A stretch of 64,000 nt of DNA from an uncultured Campylobacterales bacterium (GTDB taxonomy: Bacteria; Campylobacterota; Campylobacteria; Campylobacterales; Arcobacteraceae). The position numbers were made by a program, and so were the translations under genes. Below, one piece after another: positions 16,970 through 26,755 of the stretch. The stretch covers positions 186,001 through 250,000 of the forward strand of contig CANNFB010000001.1 of assembly GCA_947503785.1 (NCBI GenBank), given 5' to 3'. The notes under the pieces were generated by a model that was given only the letters and a program-made list of their open reading frames with translations, was not told where the DNA came from and did no database searches. Numbering within the stretch: the first letter of the stretch is position 1; every line of letters begins with the position of its first letter.

Positions 16970-18943
16970 ATGTTAGTTGCAGATAATCCATTATTAAATA
17001 TACTTTTACCAAAAGAGAATAAAGCTCTTAAAACAGTACTTAAAGAAGCTGATACAAAAATACTTCAACAAATGCCACAAAATAAATCTACATCAGCGAA
17101 CGAAGTATTAAAAAACTTGTTTGACCAGATAAAAGGTGAAAATAAAGCAAGCGCGACAATTGAGAATATGATAAAAAACTCATCTTTATTTAAAGATTTA
17201 GGTTCTTTTTCAAAATCTACTGTAACTCTTTTAAATCAAATAGATTCAAATAGTAATCTTGCAAAATTCAAACCCTTATTAGAAAACTTTTTAAAAGACA
17301 TTAAAAACTTAGATGCAAATTCTTTAAAAGAACAATTAGGAAAATCAGGAATATTTCTTGAATCAAAAATTGCTCAAAATACTCAAAAAAATACAGGTTT
17401 AAACACTGGACTTGATAAACTATTAAATCAAATTCAAAATATTATAAAAGATATAAATTCCCCTCAAGCTAAACAAATTAGTGATTTAATTACAAAAATA
17501 GTAGAACCAAACAGTCAAACATCAAATGCAAATCAAGCATCAAATATCAAAAGTTTAGTTTCACTATTACAAAACCTAAGCACATCCTTAACAGATAAAG
17601 GAATACAGAACTTATCAAACTTAACAAATCAACTAAGTTCACTAATAAATAAAGGTTCACTTCTTGAATCAAAGATTCAAAATAATCAATCACAAAATTC
17701 TCAAATTTTAGAAAATAAAAATACATTAAATACACAAACAAAAGATTTATTAACTCAAATAAAAAGTGAAGTTTTAAGTAATAACCCTCAAAATCAAACA
17801 AAAAACCTTTTATCTCAAATTGATTCTTTGATTAAAACAAATGATTTATTTGCTAAAAATGATAAATTAATTGAACCAAAAATATTACTAAATCAAGTAA
17901 TAAATTTTAATGATATAAAAAATGCAGCAAATGCAAACACTAATATCTCAACACTTGTTTTAAATCTAAAAAATATTTCCAATGAAATTACAAATTTAGA
18001 GCAAAAAGTATTAAATGCGCAAACAATTGTAAATGATAAAAATTCATTAATTGATAACTTAAAACAGAACATAGGACAGTTGAAAACTGAGCTATCAAAT
18101 ATGAGTAATATTGATAATAAAGCTTTGAGTCAAGTAATTTCAAAACTTGAAAACATTCAAACACTTTTTACAAAAGTAGAAAACCCGATTTCTAATTTAC
18201 AAACAAATATTGTAAGCAATACTAATAATCTAAGTACATTTACAAATAATTTTGCATCAAACTTATCAACTTTGTTACTGTCGTTAAAAGAAGATATTAC
18301 AAATTTATCCACAAATCAAAACAACTCTAATACACAGAATCATTTATTAAAAGTTGTTGATAAAATCGAAAATATATTAAGAGAAAATATACCAAGACCT
18401 GAATCAAATCCAATTTCAAATGATATGAAATCTGTTTTATTACAAATGCAAGATGATTTAGCTTCAAAAATTGATCCAAAATCACAAGAGATATTCAAAC
18501 AAGTAGACAAAATGCTAACACAAATAGATTATCATCAACTTCTATCTCATACAGGAAATTCAAACAATGTTTATGTTCCTTTTTTGTGGGATATGTTAGA
18601 AGACGGCTCAATAAATATAAAGAAAATTGATGAAGAAAAATTTTATTGTCAGATTAACTTAACATTAAAAGATTTTGGAAAAGTTGATTTGATGATGGCA
18701 ATATATGACAATAATAAAATTGATTTAACAATTCATGCACAAAGAGAGCATTTTAAAATTGCAGTAAGAGATAATCTAACAAACTTGAAAAAAGCTCTAA
18801 ATGATGTGGATTTAATACCTGTAAATATAAAACTACTTGATTTAAAAGAAGATAATGAAAAAACGCAAGTTGATAAAAAAACTGATGCCTTTGTTAATCC
18901 ATATAATACACAAACTGCAACAAGCGTAGATATAAGAGTTTAA
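16970..18943 (+). CDS. fliK: FliK-like flagellar hook-length control protein
   Basis: Likely the flagellar ruler and specificity-switch protein. 657 residues, dominated by Asn, Gln, Ser and Lys, with a long low-complexity helical middle (about 130-480) made of irregular LLxQIxN/SLxNL units. The C-terminal about 140 residues (FLWDMLEDGSINIKKID to IKLLDL) form an alpha/beta domain like the FliK/Flg_hook C-domain. A FlhB-C gene follows 1 bp later, which supports an export-switch role. No ribosome site precedes the ATG; TATACT at 16958-16963 would place transcription start almost on the ATG, a possible leaderless mRNA. Confidence 0.75.
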   Translation: MLVADNPLLNILLPKENKALKTVLKEADTKILQQMPQNKSTSANEVLKNLFDQIKGENKASATIENMIKNSSLFKDLGSFSKSTVTLLNQIDSNSNLAKFKPLLENFLKDIKNLDANSLKEQLGKSGIFLESKIAQNTQKNTGLNTGLDKLLNQIQNIIKDINSPQAKQISDLITKIVEPNSQTSNANQASNIKSLVSLLQNLSTSLTDKGIQNLSNLTNQLSSLINKGSLLESKIQNNQSQNSQILENKNTLNTQTKDLLTQIKSEVLSNNPQNQTKNLLSQIDSLIKTNDLFAKNDKLIEPKILLNQVINFNDIKNAANANTNISTLVLNLKNISNEITNLEQKVLNAQTIVNDKNSLIDNLKQNIGQLKTELSNMSNIDNKALSQVISKLENIQTLFTKVENPISNLQTNIVSNTNNLSTFTNNFASNLSTLLLSLKEDITNLSTNQNNSNTQNHLLKVVDKIENILRENIPRPESNPISNDMKSVLLQMQDDLASKIDPKSQEIFKQVDKMLTQIDYHQLLSHTGNSNNVYVPFLWDMLEDGSINIKKIDEEKFYCQINLTLKDFGKVDLMMAIYDNNKIDLTIHAQREHFKIAVRDNLTNLKKALNDVDLIPVNIKLLDLKEDNEKTQVDKKTDAFVNPYNTQTATSVDIRV

Positions 18944-18944
18944 G

Positions 18945-19271
18945 ATGGAAAAAAAAAGCATAGAACAAAACCAGAGTCCAATTCCTAAAGCTGTAGCTTT
19001 AAAATATGATATTGAAAAAGACAGTGCTCCTAGTATTATTGCAAAAGGAAAAGGTGAAACTGCCTCAAATATAATAAAACTTGCAAATGAACATGATATA
19101 CCTATAAAAAAAGATGAGGATTTAGTTGAGCTTTTATCTCAAATAGACATTGATAAAGAGATACCAGGAAGTATGTATAAAGCCGTTGCTGAGATATTCT
19201 CTTTTATTTATGATTTATCTAATAAAAATAAAGAGTTTATGAAAGATCATGAAGAGAAAAACCTAAAGTAA
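18945..19271 (+). CDS. Orphan FlhB cytoplasmic-domain homologue (FlhX-like)
   Basis: 108 residues matching only the C-terminal cytoplasmic domain of FlhB/YscU: AVALKYDIEKDSAPSIIAKG (17-36), ANEHDIPIKKDEDLVELL, then EIPGSMYKAVAEIFSFIYDL (51-90 region). The four transmembrane helices of FlhB and the self-cleaving NPTH motif are absent; the protein begins just where the cleaved FlhB C-fragment would. Such proteins can partly substitute for the FlhB fragment in the export-switch. It lies 1 bp after the fliK-like gene, the natural functional partner. Confidence 0.88.
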   Translation: MEKKSIEQNQSPIPKAVALKYDIEKDSAPSIIAKGKGETASNIIKLANEHDIPIKKDEDLVELLSQIDIDKEIPGSMYKAVAEIFSFIYDLSNKNKEFMKDHEEKNLK

Positions 19272-19337
19272 ATTGATATGAATGTAAGACTTTTTATAAT
19301 ATAATCGCGGTAAACTAAAAAAGAAGTATTATATTTT

Positions 19338-19778
19338 ATGATTCGAAACAATTTAGATAATCCTATTTTTCTATTTACTCTATTATTAGTAATTATAACA
19401 ATAAATACGATATCTTCTATACATTTTTTATTGATTATGATTGCTGGTGTTACTTTTATTTCATTTTATGTATGTTTAAAAAGAAAATACCTTTATTCTT
19501 TATTTTTTGTAATTTTGACATTTATTTTTATTGAGATTAACTCAGGGTTAAGGCCTTTATCTTTAACTTTATTATCACTATTTATTTATATATTTATTAT
19601 TCCAAATATTGATAGAATGATGTCCTTTAGTAAGTTAAATGAATATATTTATATTTTAATTTTTTATCTTGGTGTATTTTTAATTTGGGTTATAACAATT
19701 GGAATGTCTGATAGTTTTATTGCTATAATATTTGTAAATATTATTATAGACTTGTTATTTTTTGGAGTATTTATTTGA
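19338..19778 (+). CDS. Small polytopic membrane protein, MreD-like by position
   Basis: 146 residues, almost entirely hydrophobic, with five likely membrane helices and a few charged turns (KRKYLY, SKLNEY). No sequence motif identifies it. It overlaps the mrdA start by 4 bases (TTGA), is the only gene between the flagellar pair and mrdA, and has the size and topology of MreD, which commonly precedes penicillin-binding protein 2. MreD-like function in cell elongation is inference from context. Confidence 0.6.
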   Translation: MIRNNLDNPIFLFTLLLVIITINTISSIHFLLIMIAGVTFISFYVCLKRKYLYSLFFVILTFIFIEINSGLRPLSLTLLSLFIYIFIIPNIDRMMSFSKLNEYIYILIFYLGVFLIWVITIGMSDSFIAIIFVNIIIDLLFFGVFI

Positions 19779-21553
19779 TTAATAGATTAAACATTATATT
19801 TTTATTCATTATTGTAATTATGATTACTCTTCTTTCAAGAGTATACTTTTTAAGTATAAAATCAAATACATATTATGAAGAGCTATCAAAAAGAAATTAT
19901 ATTAGTAGAGTACAAAAAATTCCTGTTAGAGGAATTATAGAAGATAGAAATGGAAAAAAATTAGCTGTAAATCAAATGGGATTTTCAATTCTTATTAAAC
20001 CACATTTAAACTCTAAAAAAAACAAAGCAAAACTTGAAAAAGCACTTGATTTAATAGTTAAGCATTTTCCAGATATAAAAAAGAAAAAACTTCTAAGAGC
20101 ATACAATAGACAAAACTCTGCCTATAATCATGATTTTGTAAAAGTTGTTGAATACATTCCTTATCAAGATTTCTTTCCTAAATATACTCTTTTTTCATCA
20201 AAAGATTCTATGAAAATTGAATCAGCAGTAAAAAGATTTTATCCATATAGAAAAGCAGCTTCTCATGTTATTGGATATGTAGGAAAAGCTTCAAGATTAG
20301 ATATTTTAAAAAATGAGCTTTCTGCACATAATGGTATTATTGGTAAAAATGGTTTAGAAAAATTTTATAATGACAAACTTCAAGGGCAAATTGGTTATAA
20401 AGATATTAAAGTAAATGCTTTAAATAAAGAAATAGCAATAATTGATGAAAAAGAACCTTCTATTGATAATAGTATTAAAATATCATTAGATATTGAATTA
20501 CAAAAATATATACAAGAGATTTTTGGTAAAAGAAGTGGTGCAATTATTGTAATGGATGCTAACAATGGAGAGATATTATCAGCTGCTTCAATGCCAGAGT
20601 TTGATAATAATATTTTTGCTTCTGGTATTTCTGTAAAAGAGTGGAATATTATGAGAAATGACTTAAGTCATCCTTTTACAAATAAACTTATCAATGGATT
20701 GTATCCTCCTGGTTCTATTATAAAAATGGGGGTTGCTTTATCATTTTTAGAACATGGAATTGAAGAAAATTACACTATTAATTGTTCTGGTTCTATTAGA
20801 ATAGGGAATAGAAACTTTAGATGTTGGAAAAGATTTGGACATGGAAAAGTAGACTTTAGAAAAGCGATTAGAGAAAGTTGTGATGATTTCTTTTATAAAG
20901 GAAGTCTTAGAATTGGAATAAATAAAATATCACAAACCTTAGATAAATTTGGTTTTGGTAAACAAACAGGTGTTGATCAAGTTAATGAATTTTTTGGAGT
21001 AAATCCAAATAAATTATGGAAAGAAAAAAAATTCAAGCAACCTTGGTATGTAGGAGAAACAGTTATTACATCTATTGGGCAAGGAAATATGCTAGTAACT
21101 CCAATGCAAATGGCAAGATACACTGCCTTTTTAGCAACAGGTAAACTTCCTAAACCACATTTTTACAAAGCAAACTATGAAGAACCAGAAGATTTAAAAA
21201 TGCCTAAAGCACAATTGAATATGCTAAGACGGGGAATGTATGATGTAACTCATCATATAAAAGGTACGGCTACTAAGCATATTAAATCTAAAATAGCAAT
21301 TGCAGGAAAAACAGGAACAGCACAAGTAGTTAGTATCCCTCAATCTGAAAAAGTAAGAATGAAAGAAAGTGAATTAAAATATTTTCAAAGATCACATGCA
21401 TGGCTTACAACTTATGCTCCATATAAAAACCCTAAATATGTTGTAACAGCCTTAGTTGAACATGGAGGTCATGGAGGGGAAGCTGCAGGTAAGATTGTAA
21501 GTAAGATATTTGACAAGATGTATGATATGGGATATATCAAAAGTAGAAACTAA
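19775..21553 (+). CDS. mrdA: Penicillin-binding protein 2, elongation transpeptidase
   Basis: Peptidoglycan transpeptidase of the elongasome. 592 residues: N-terminal membrane anchor (about 6-26), a pedestal domain (PVRGIIEDRNGKKLAVN near 50-66), then the transpeptidase. Active-site serine motif SIIK at 314-317 (Ser314), SCD at 368-370, KTG at 512-514 in AGKTGTAQVV. Start is TTG, overlapping the stop of the previous gene as TTGA, with GGAG 7 nt upstream. The rod-shape partner RodA is not in the window. Confidence 0.95.
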   Translation: MINRLNIIFLFIIVIMITLLSRVYFLSIKSNTYYEELSKRNYISRVQKIPVRGIIEDRNGKKLAVNQMGFSILIKPHLNSKKNKAKLEKALDLIVKHFPDIKKKKLLRAYNRQNSAYNHDFVKVVEYIPYQDFFPKYTLFSSKDSMKIESAVKRFYPYRKAASHVIGYVGKASRLDILKNELSAHNGIIGKNGLEKFYNDKLQGQIGYKDIKVNALNKEIAIIDEKEPSIDNSIKISLDIELQKYIQEIFGKRSGAIIVMDANNGEILSAASMPEFDNNIFASGISVKEWNIMRNDLSHPFTNKLINGLYPPGSIIKMGVALSFLEHGIEENYTINCSGSIRIGNRNFRCWKRFGHGKVDFRKAIRESCDDFFYKGSLRIGINKISQTLDKFGFGKQTGVDQVNEFFGVNPNKLWKEKKFKQPWYVGETVITSIGQGNMLVTPMQMARYTAFLATGKLPKPHFYKANYEEPEDLKMPKAQLNMLRRGMYDVTHHIKGTATKHIKSKIAIAGKTGTAQVVSIPQSEKVRMKESELKYFQRSHAWLTTYAPYKNPKYVVTALVEHGGHGGEAAGKIVSKIFDKMYDMGYIKSRN

Positions 21554-21598
21554 CTATTTTTTTGATATTATAATTTTACTTTTTACATAGGATTATAT

Positions 21599-22327
21599 TT
21601 GAAACTTTTATTAACACTATTACTTTTTACTGTATACGCATTTGCTGAAGATACAGCTCCTATTGTAAACCTTTCAGTAGCAGGTCTTGATGATCCTGCA
21701 CAGTTTGTTAAAACAATTAACATTGCTATTATTTTAACGCTATTTGTATTAGCTCCAACACTTATTTTAATGGTAACTTCATTTACTAGAATTGTAATTG
21801 TATTCTCTCTTTTACGACAAGCTATGGGACTACAACAAACTCCTCCAACTCAAATTGTGATTTCACTTGCGCTAATTCTAACAGTTTTTATTATGGAACC
21901 TTATGCAAAAAAATCATGGGAAGATGGTGTACAACCATATATGGAAAAAGAAATAGGTTATGAACTTGCTTTTGAGAGAGGGATTAAACCTTTTAAAGAG
22001 TTTATGATAAAAAATACAAGAGAATCAGATATTGCCCTATTTTATCGTATTAAAAAAGAACCAAATCCTAAAAATATTGATGATGTACCTTTAACTTTAT
22101 TAATGCCTGCATTCATTGTAAGTGAGCTTAGAACTGCCTTTGAAATAGGCTTTTTAATTTTCTTACCATTCCTAGTAATAGATATCATTGTAGCCTCCAT
22201 CTTAATGTCATTAGGTATGATGATGCTTCCACCTGTAATGATATCCTTGCCTATTAAAATCATCTTCTTTATTGTAATAGATGGCTGGCAATTAATTATA
22301 GGGAACCTAGCCCAATCCTTTAAGTGA
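21599..22327 (+). CDS. fliP: Flagellar biosynthesis protein FliP
   Basis: Core subunit of the flagellar type III export gate. 242 residues with a cleavable signal peptide (MKLLLTLLLFTVYAFA), then four membrane segments. Family blocks include TSFTRIVIVFSLLRQAMGLQ, PPTQIVISLALILTVFIM, and the C-terminal LIFLPFLVIDIIVASILMSLGMMMLPP region, interrupted here only by normal spacing. Start is TTG with TAGGA upstream; TATAAT lies at 21569-21574, so it may have its own promoter although mrdA ends only 45 bp before. Confidence 0.96.
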   Translation: MKLLLTLLLFTVYAFAEDTAPIVNLSVAGLDDPAQFVKTINIAIILTLFVLAPTLILMVTSFTRIVIVFSLLRQAMGLQQTPPTQIVISLALILTVFIMEPYAKKSWEDGVQPYMEKEIGYELAFERGIKPFKEFMIKNTRESDIALFYRIKKEPNPKNIDDVPLTLLMPAFIVSELRTAFEIGFLIFLPFLVIDIIVASILMSLGMMMLPPVMISLPIKIIFFIVIDGWQLIIGNLAQSFK

Positions 22328-22337
22328 TGGGCTAGGT
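22305..22337. terminator. Terminator hairpin between convergent fliP and slyD
   Basis: ACCTAGCCCA (22305-22314) pairs perfectly with TGGGCTAGGT (22328-22337). The stem begins inside the fliP coding end and its 13-nt loop contains the fliP stop. GC content is unusually high for this DNA. The T tract is weak on both strands. Confidence 0.7.
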
Positions 22338-22352
22338 ATTTAAAATATAACT

Positions 22353-22775
22353 CTAAAGAAGAGAATCAATTTTAACTTTATAATCTAAATCTTTTCCAGC
22401 TAAGGGATGATTAAAATCAACAGTAACCTCTGTTTCATTAATTTCTTTTACAATAATTTGAGTAAGTTCTCCATCATCATCTTCACCTTGAATTTGCATA
22501 CCAACTCTTAAGTTTTCTATACCTGCAAACTCCTCTATTGGTAATACTTGAATAGCTTCAGGATTATATTCTCCATAGGCTTCAGCAGCTGGAACTCTTA
22601 TACTTGCTGCTTCTCCGGCTTTCATATTTATTATTCTTTTTTCAAGTCCTGCAATTACTTGCCCTACTCCAAAATTGAACTCAAAAGGATTATTACTTCT
22701 GCTTCCATCTACTAGTTCTCCATCAACTCTAACTTCAAACATGATTTTAACTGTTTGATTTATTTCCATAGGCAT
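22353..22775 (-). CDS. slyD: SlyD-like FKBP-type peptidyl-prolyl isomerase
   Basis: Cytosolic proline isomerase and chaperone. 140 residues: FKBP half-domain (VKIMFEVRVDGELVDGSR, then FNFGVGQVIAGLEKRIINMKAGEAA), inserted IF domain (about 70-125), and closing VDFNHPLAGKDLDYKVKI, the SlyD signature. The His/Cys-rich metal-binding tail of E. coli SlyD is absent, so a role in nickel delivery is unlikely. The start ATG at 22775 has a perfect AGGAGG 7 nt upstream, one of the strongest ribosome sites in the window. Confidence 0.93.
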   Translation of the reverse strand: MPMEINQTVKIMFEVRVDGELVDGSRSNNPFEFNFGVGQVIAGLEKRIINMKAGEAASIRVPAAEAYGEYNPEAIQVLPIEEFAGIENLRVGMQIQGEDDDGELTQIIVKEINETEVTVDFNHPLAGKDLDYKVKIDSLL

Positions 22776-22861
22776 AAATAGCCTCCTATTTTTAATTTAT
22801 GAACTATATAATATTCATTATGTTAATTAGATAAAATATCTAATAATAAGAATTAAATATC

Positions 22862-25186
22862 TTATAAAGGTAAAATTATCTTAAATTCCGCTCCACTTAA
22901 AATTTTATCACTATTTTCAATTTCAATATTACTAACTGTAATTTGTCCATGAAATTGCTTTGTTATTATTTGATTTGTCATATAAAGTCCTATTCCTGTT
23001 CCAATAGAAGAATGCTTTGTTGTAAAATATGGATCAAATATTTTTTCCATTATATTTAAAGGTATACCCTGTCCTGTATCTTTTATCAAGATTTCTAATT
23101 CTTCATTAATTACTTTAGCTTCAACAAATAAAAATCTATCATCACTATCTTCTTTATTATAAACCATTGCATCTTTAGCATTATTATAAATATTTATTAA
23201 AGCTTGAATAAAAAGGTTTTCATTTAATTTAAAAGTAATATCTTCGATTTTTGTAGTATATTTAATAAAATTGTTATGAAGACTGTCTTTTGTTAGCTGC
23301 TCTAATTTAGAAAATGTATCTTGTAAACTAATTTCTTGAATATCATTAGTATCACCTTTAAAAAAGTTTCTAAAATCATCTATTGTTTTAGATAAGTATT
23401 GCACTTGTTTATTAATATTTTCCATTGAATCAGAAATATCTTCTTTAGATAAAGCACCTTCAATTTCTAACCTTAACTTTAAACCAGTTGAATAAGTACT
23501 AATAATAGATAAAGGCTGCCTCCATTGATGAGAAATATTACCTAGCATTTCACCAACTGCTGCAACTTTTGATTGTATTATAAGCATCTTTTCATCAGAT
23601 TTTTGTTGTGTTATATCACTAAAAATTCCTATATATCCATTTACTTCTTTGTTTATTCCATAAATGGCATTAATAGTTAATAACTCATAATAATTATTTC
23701 CATCTTTCTTTCGATTTATTATTTCACCACTCCAAACACCTTTAGTATTTAGATTACTCCACATTTTTTTATAAAAACTATCTTTATTAAAATCTGTTTT
23801 TAATATATTTGGTTTTTTACTTATAACCTCTTCTAAGGTATAACCTGTTGTATTTTCAAAAGAGTTATTTACATTTATAATATTTGTATTTTTATCTGTA
23901 ATAATGATTCCATCATTTGTATTTTCAAATACCATCATAGCTTGAGAAAGTTTTTCTTCAATCTTTTTTCTTTCATTAATATTTTGTACTGTTCCAAACA
24001 TAACTATCGGCTTATTATTCTTATCTCTAGTTATTTCCCCTAATGCAATAACCCAAGTACTCTCTTTTGTTTTATTATTTATAAATCTATACTCTATTTT
24101 ATAATCTTTACTATTTTTAATGTACTGTGTCCAATAATTAAGAACCCTTTGCCTGTCATCATGATGAATACTTTTTATCCATAAATCAATATTTTTAGGA
24201 GTATTCTCATGCATACCAGTAATCTTATCAATTTCATTGGAAGTAGTGAAACTATCTTCTAAAAAAGAATAAGAATAATGTCCTAACTTCGCAATTTCTT
24301 GAGCATCTTTTAATTTTTTTTCTAGTTTTTTTTGTATTATATGTTCATTTTTTAATTTGTTATTCCAATACATTAAACTTACTAATAAAATAAATGTAAT
24401 AGCTAATATTATAAGAATTTTGAAAAACATTTTTTCTGATATTGTATTAACTTCTTCTTCAGAAAACCATTTTGAGTATATAATTTGAAAGGTACCATCA
24501 ATTTTTAACACACTTAATGCATCATTTAAAACTGGCAGTAAATCAAAGTTATTTTTTGTTACTGCTACTCCTCTTTTTATTTCACTTAAAGGTTTTAAAA
24601 AAGATGTGATTTTATCTTCTAGTTTTAATTCTTTTAATTTTATATTTATATTAGCTTCAGGATAACAAAGAACATCTATCTCACCTGAAAATAAAGCAGA
24701 AATAGCTCTAGATAAATTAGTTAATACAATTTTATTATTCGTGATTTTATTTGAAATTAGTTTATTACAAACATTTGTATTTATAACTCCTACTTTTTTT
24801 ATTTTCAAATGTTTATTTTGTGTAATATCATAAGAGTCTTTTCTTTTGAATAATCTTATTTTTAAAGTATCTGTAGGTTGTGAAAAGTTAAATAATGATT
24901 CTCTGTTTTTTGTAATACCAAGATTTGGAACAATATCTATTTTATTATTTTGAGCTAGTTCAAATATTTCTTGCCATGTATTAACAACTTTATATTTAAA
25001 TTTTAAGTTAGTTTTTTTAGATATCTCTTCAAATAATTCATAGACATAACCATCAAGTTCGCCTTTTTTATTGCTTATATAATAAGGTTTCCAATCTTTT
25101 AAAAAAGCTACAGTATAAACTTTTTCCAAAGAAGAAGAGAACAAAGTTATAAGAAATAAATTAAGAATAAATAATATTTTAATCAT
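22862..25186 (-). CDS. Membrane sensor histidine kinase with periplasmic solute-binding domain and PAS domains
   Basis: 774 residues: signal sequence (1-18), type-3 periplasmic solute-binding domain (about 22-240), membrane helix (254-274), a first PAS/PAC (about 295-410), a second PAS/PAC (about 415-530), histidine kinase core. His553 in NISHQWRQPLS is the phosphorylation site; DTGQGIPLNIMEKIFDPYFT and GTGIGLYM form the ATP lid. It probably senses a small periplasmic ligand and signals to an unlinked response regulator, since none is encoded nearby. It is divergent from the tolC-RND operon, which makes that operon a plausible target, though this is inference. Confidence 0.92.
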   Translation of the reverse strand: MIKILFILNLFLITLFSSSLEKVYTVAFLKDWKPYYISNKKGELDGYVYELFEEISKKTNLKFKYKVVNTWQEIFELAQNNKIDIVPNLGITKNRESLFNFSQPTDTLKIRLFKRKDSYDITQNKHLKIKKVGVINTNVCNKLISNKITNNKIVLTNLSRAISALFSGEIDVLCYPEANINIKLKELKLEDKITSFLKPLSEIKRGVAVTKNNFDLLPVLNDALSVLKIDGTFQIIYSKWFSEEEVNTISEKMFFKILIILAITFILLVSLMYWNNKLKNEHIIQKKLEKKLKDAQEIAKLGHYSYSFLEDSFTTSNEIDKITGMHENTPKNIDLWIKSIHHDDRQRVLNYWTQYIKNSKDYKIEYRFINNKTKESTWVIALGEITRDKNNKPIVMFGTVQNINERKKIEEKLSQAMMVFENTNDGIIITDKNTNIINVNNSFENTTGYTLEEVISKKPNILKTDFNKDSFYKKMWSNLNTKGVWSGEIINRKKDGNNYYELLTINAIYGINKEVNGYIGIFSDITQQKSDEKMLIIQSKVAAVGEMLGNISHQWRQPLSIISTYSTGLKLRLEIEGALSKEDISDSMENINKQVQYLSKTIDDFRNFFKGDTNDIQEISLQDTFSKLEQLTKDSLHNNFIKYTTKIEDITFKLNENLFIQALINIYNNAKDAMVYNKEDSDDRFLFVEAKVINEELEILIKDTGQGIPLNIMEKIFDPYFTTKHSSIGTGIGLYMTNQIITKQFHGQITVSNIEIENSDKILSGAEFKIILPL

Positions 25187-25384
25187 ATAAAATGCTTTGT
25201 AGTAAATTAATTACATTATAGCTATTATTTACTTCAACATAAAACATATTTAAATAAGTTAATTTTATAATAAAAATAAAGAATTTATATATAACTTTTA
25301 TTTATAATAAAAAGTCATATTTGAACGTATATTTTACTTTCTTAATGTATAATCCAATAAAAATATATTTTAGGAAATATCAAT

Positions 25385-26755
25385 ATGCATAAGATATACT
25401 TATTATTACTAACATCATTTACCTATGCTCAAACAATTAATTTTAATGAAGCTTTAAACCTTACATTTGAAAATAATAAGGATTTAAAAAATCAAAAATT
25501 AAATATCGATTTAGCAAAATTAAATATAAAAAAAGTTGATTCTATCTCTTATGGAAAACTATCATTTGAAGAACAAATAAATAGAACAAATCATGCAGGA
25601 TATGTTTTCAATTCTAAACTTTCTTCAAGGGAGGCTAGCTTTAATGACTTTGGGGCAGGAGAATTCAGAGATTCAAGCACTTTAAATGTTCAACCAGAGA
25701 ATCTAAACAATCCAAAAGATAGAAATAACTTCAATACAAAATTAAATTATGATATTCCATTATTTACAGGCTTTAAACTCTCCAATCAAAAAGAGATATT
25801 AAAACTTCAACAAAAAGCAAATGAAGTGAAATATAATCTAAATAAAAGACAAGTATCTTATGAAGTTTTAAAAGCTTACAATAGTGCAGTTGTAGCAAAA
25901 GAGTTTATACAAGCTTCTAAAAAAGCAAAAGAATCAATCTCATTTGTAGAAAAAGCTGCAAATGCTTTTTATAAAGAAGGTTTAGTTACAAAAATCGATG
26001 TTAAACAAGCTAAAGTACATAACTTAAATATAAGTACAAAGTATCTAGAAGCACAAAATAAATTTCAATTAGCCCTAGCTTATCTTAAGTTTCTAACATC
26101 AAAAAGTGAAATAAATGATGTAGAAAACTTAAAATACATAAAACTTGAAGATTCTAATTTTGATAACTTATATAAAAAAGCTTTAGAAAATGCTGATGAA
26201 TTAAAAATGCAAAATATAAGTAATAAAGCTAGAAAGAAAAATATAGAAATCTCAAAAGCTGATTATTATCCTACAATTTATTCACATTTAGAATACGGAT
26301 TTAATGATGACAACTTAACACTTGATGGTGATAAAGATTACTATAATGCAGTAATAGGACTTAAATACACTATTTTTGATAATACAAGAGATATAGAAAA
26401 ACAAAAGAGTCAAATAGACTACAAAAAATCACTTTTAAATTATGAAAAGATACAAGATGCTATTAAATTAGAATTAGAAAAATCTCTTCTTGATTTAAAA
26501 TCAAAAGAAAAGATTTTAAAAGAAAAAAAAGAAACACTTATTTTAGCAAACGATATTTATAGACAATCGCAGCTAATGTATAAAAATCACTTAATAGCAA
26601 TGACAGAGTTATTAATACAAGAAGCAAGTTTGCGAAATACACAAGCACAGCTAATTCTTGCAAAATATGAAAAGTCATTATCACTTGCTAAAATAAATCT
26701 AATAAGTGGCAATAGTTTTATAGAGGATAACACAACTTTAAAGGTAATAAAATGA
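25385..26755 (+). CDS. tolC: TolC-family outer-membrane efflux channel
   Basis: 456 residues with a signal peptide (MHKIYLLLLTSFTYAQT) and two OEP repeats of long amphipathic helices and short strands (INFNEALNLTFENNKDLKNQ near the start, ISKADYYPTIYSHLEYGF at the second repeat). No lipobox. Forms the trimeric exit duct for the pump encoded next. The adaptor gene starts 4 bases before its stop. A TATAAT at 25348-25353 lies 32 bp upstream of the start. Confidence 0.92.
   Translation: MHKIYLLLLTSFTYAQTINFNEALNLTFENNKDLKNQKLNIDLAKLNIKKVDSISYGKLSFEEQINRTNHAGYVFNSKLSSREASFNDFGAGEFRDSSTLNVQPENLNNPKDRNNFNTKLNYDIPLFTGFKLSNQKEILKLQQKANEVKYNLNKRQVSYEVLKAYNSAVVAKEFIQASKKAKESISFVEKAANAFYKEGLVTKIDVKQAKVHNLNISTKYLEAQNKFQLALAYLKFLTSKSEINDVENLKYIKLEDSNFDNLYKKALENADELKMQNISNKARKKNIEISKADYYPTIYSHLEYGFNDDNLTLDGDKDYYNAVIGLKYTIFDNTRDIEKQKSQIDYKKSLLNYEKIQDAIKLELEKSLLDLKSKEKILKEKKETLILANDIYRQSQLMYKNHLIAMTELLIQEASLRNTQAQLILAKYEKSLSLAKINLISGNSFIEDNTTLKVIK

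Noticed and set aside
17360-18500. Tandem repeats in the fliK-like gene
   Set aside because: Low-complexity Asn/Gln/Ser-rich coding sequence with only loosely similar LLxQI units; no exact DNA repeat units were found.
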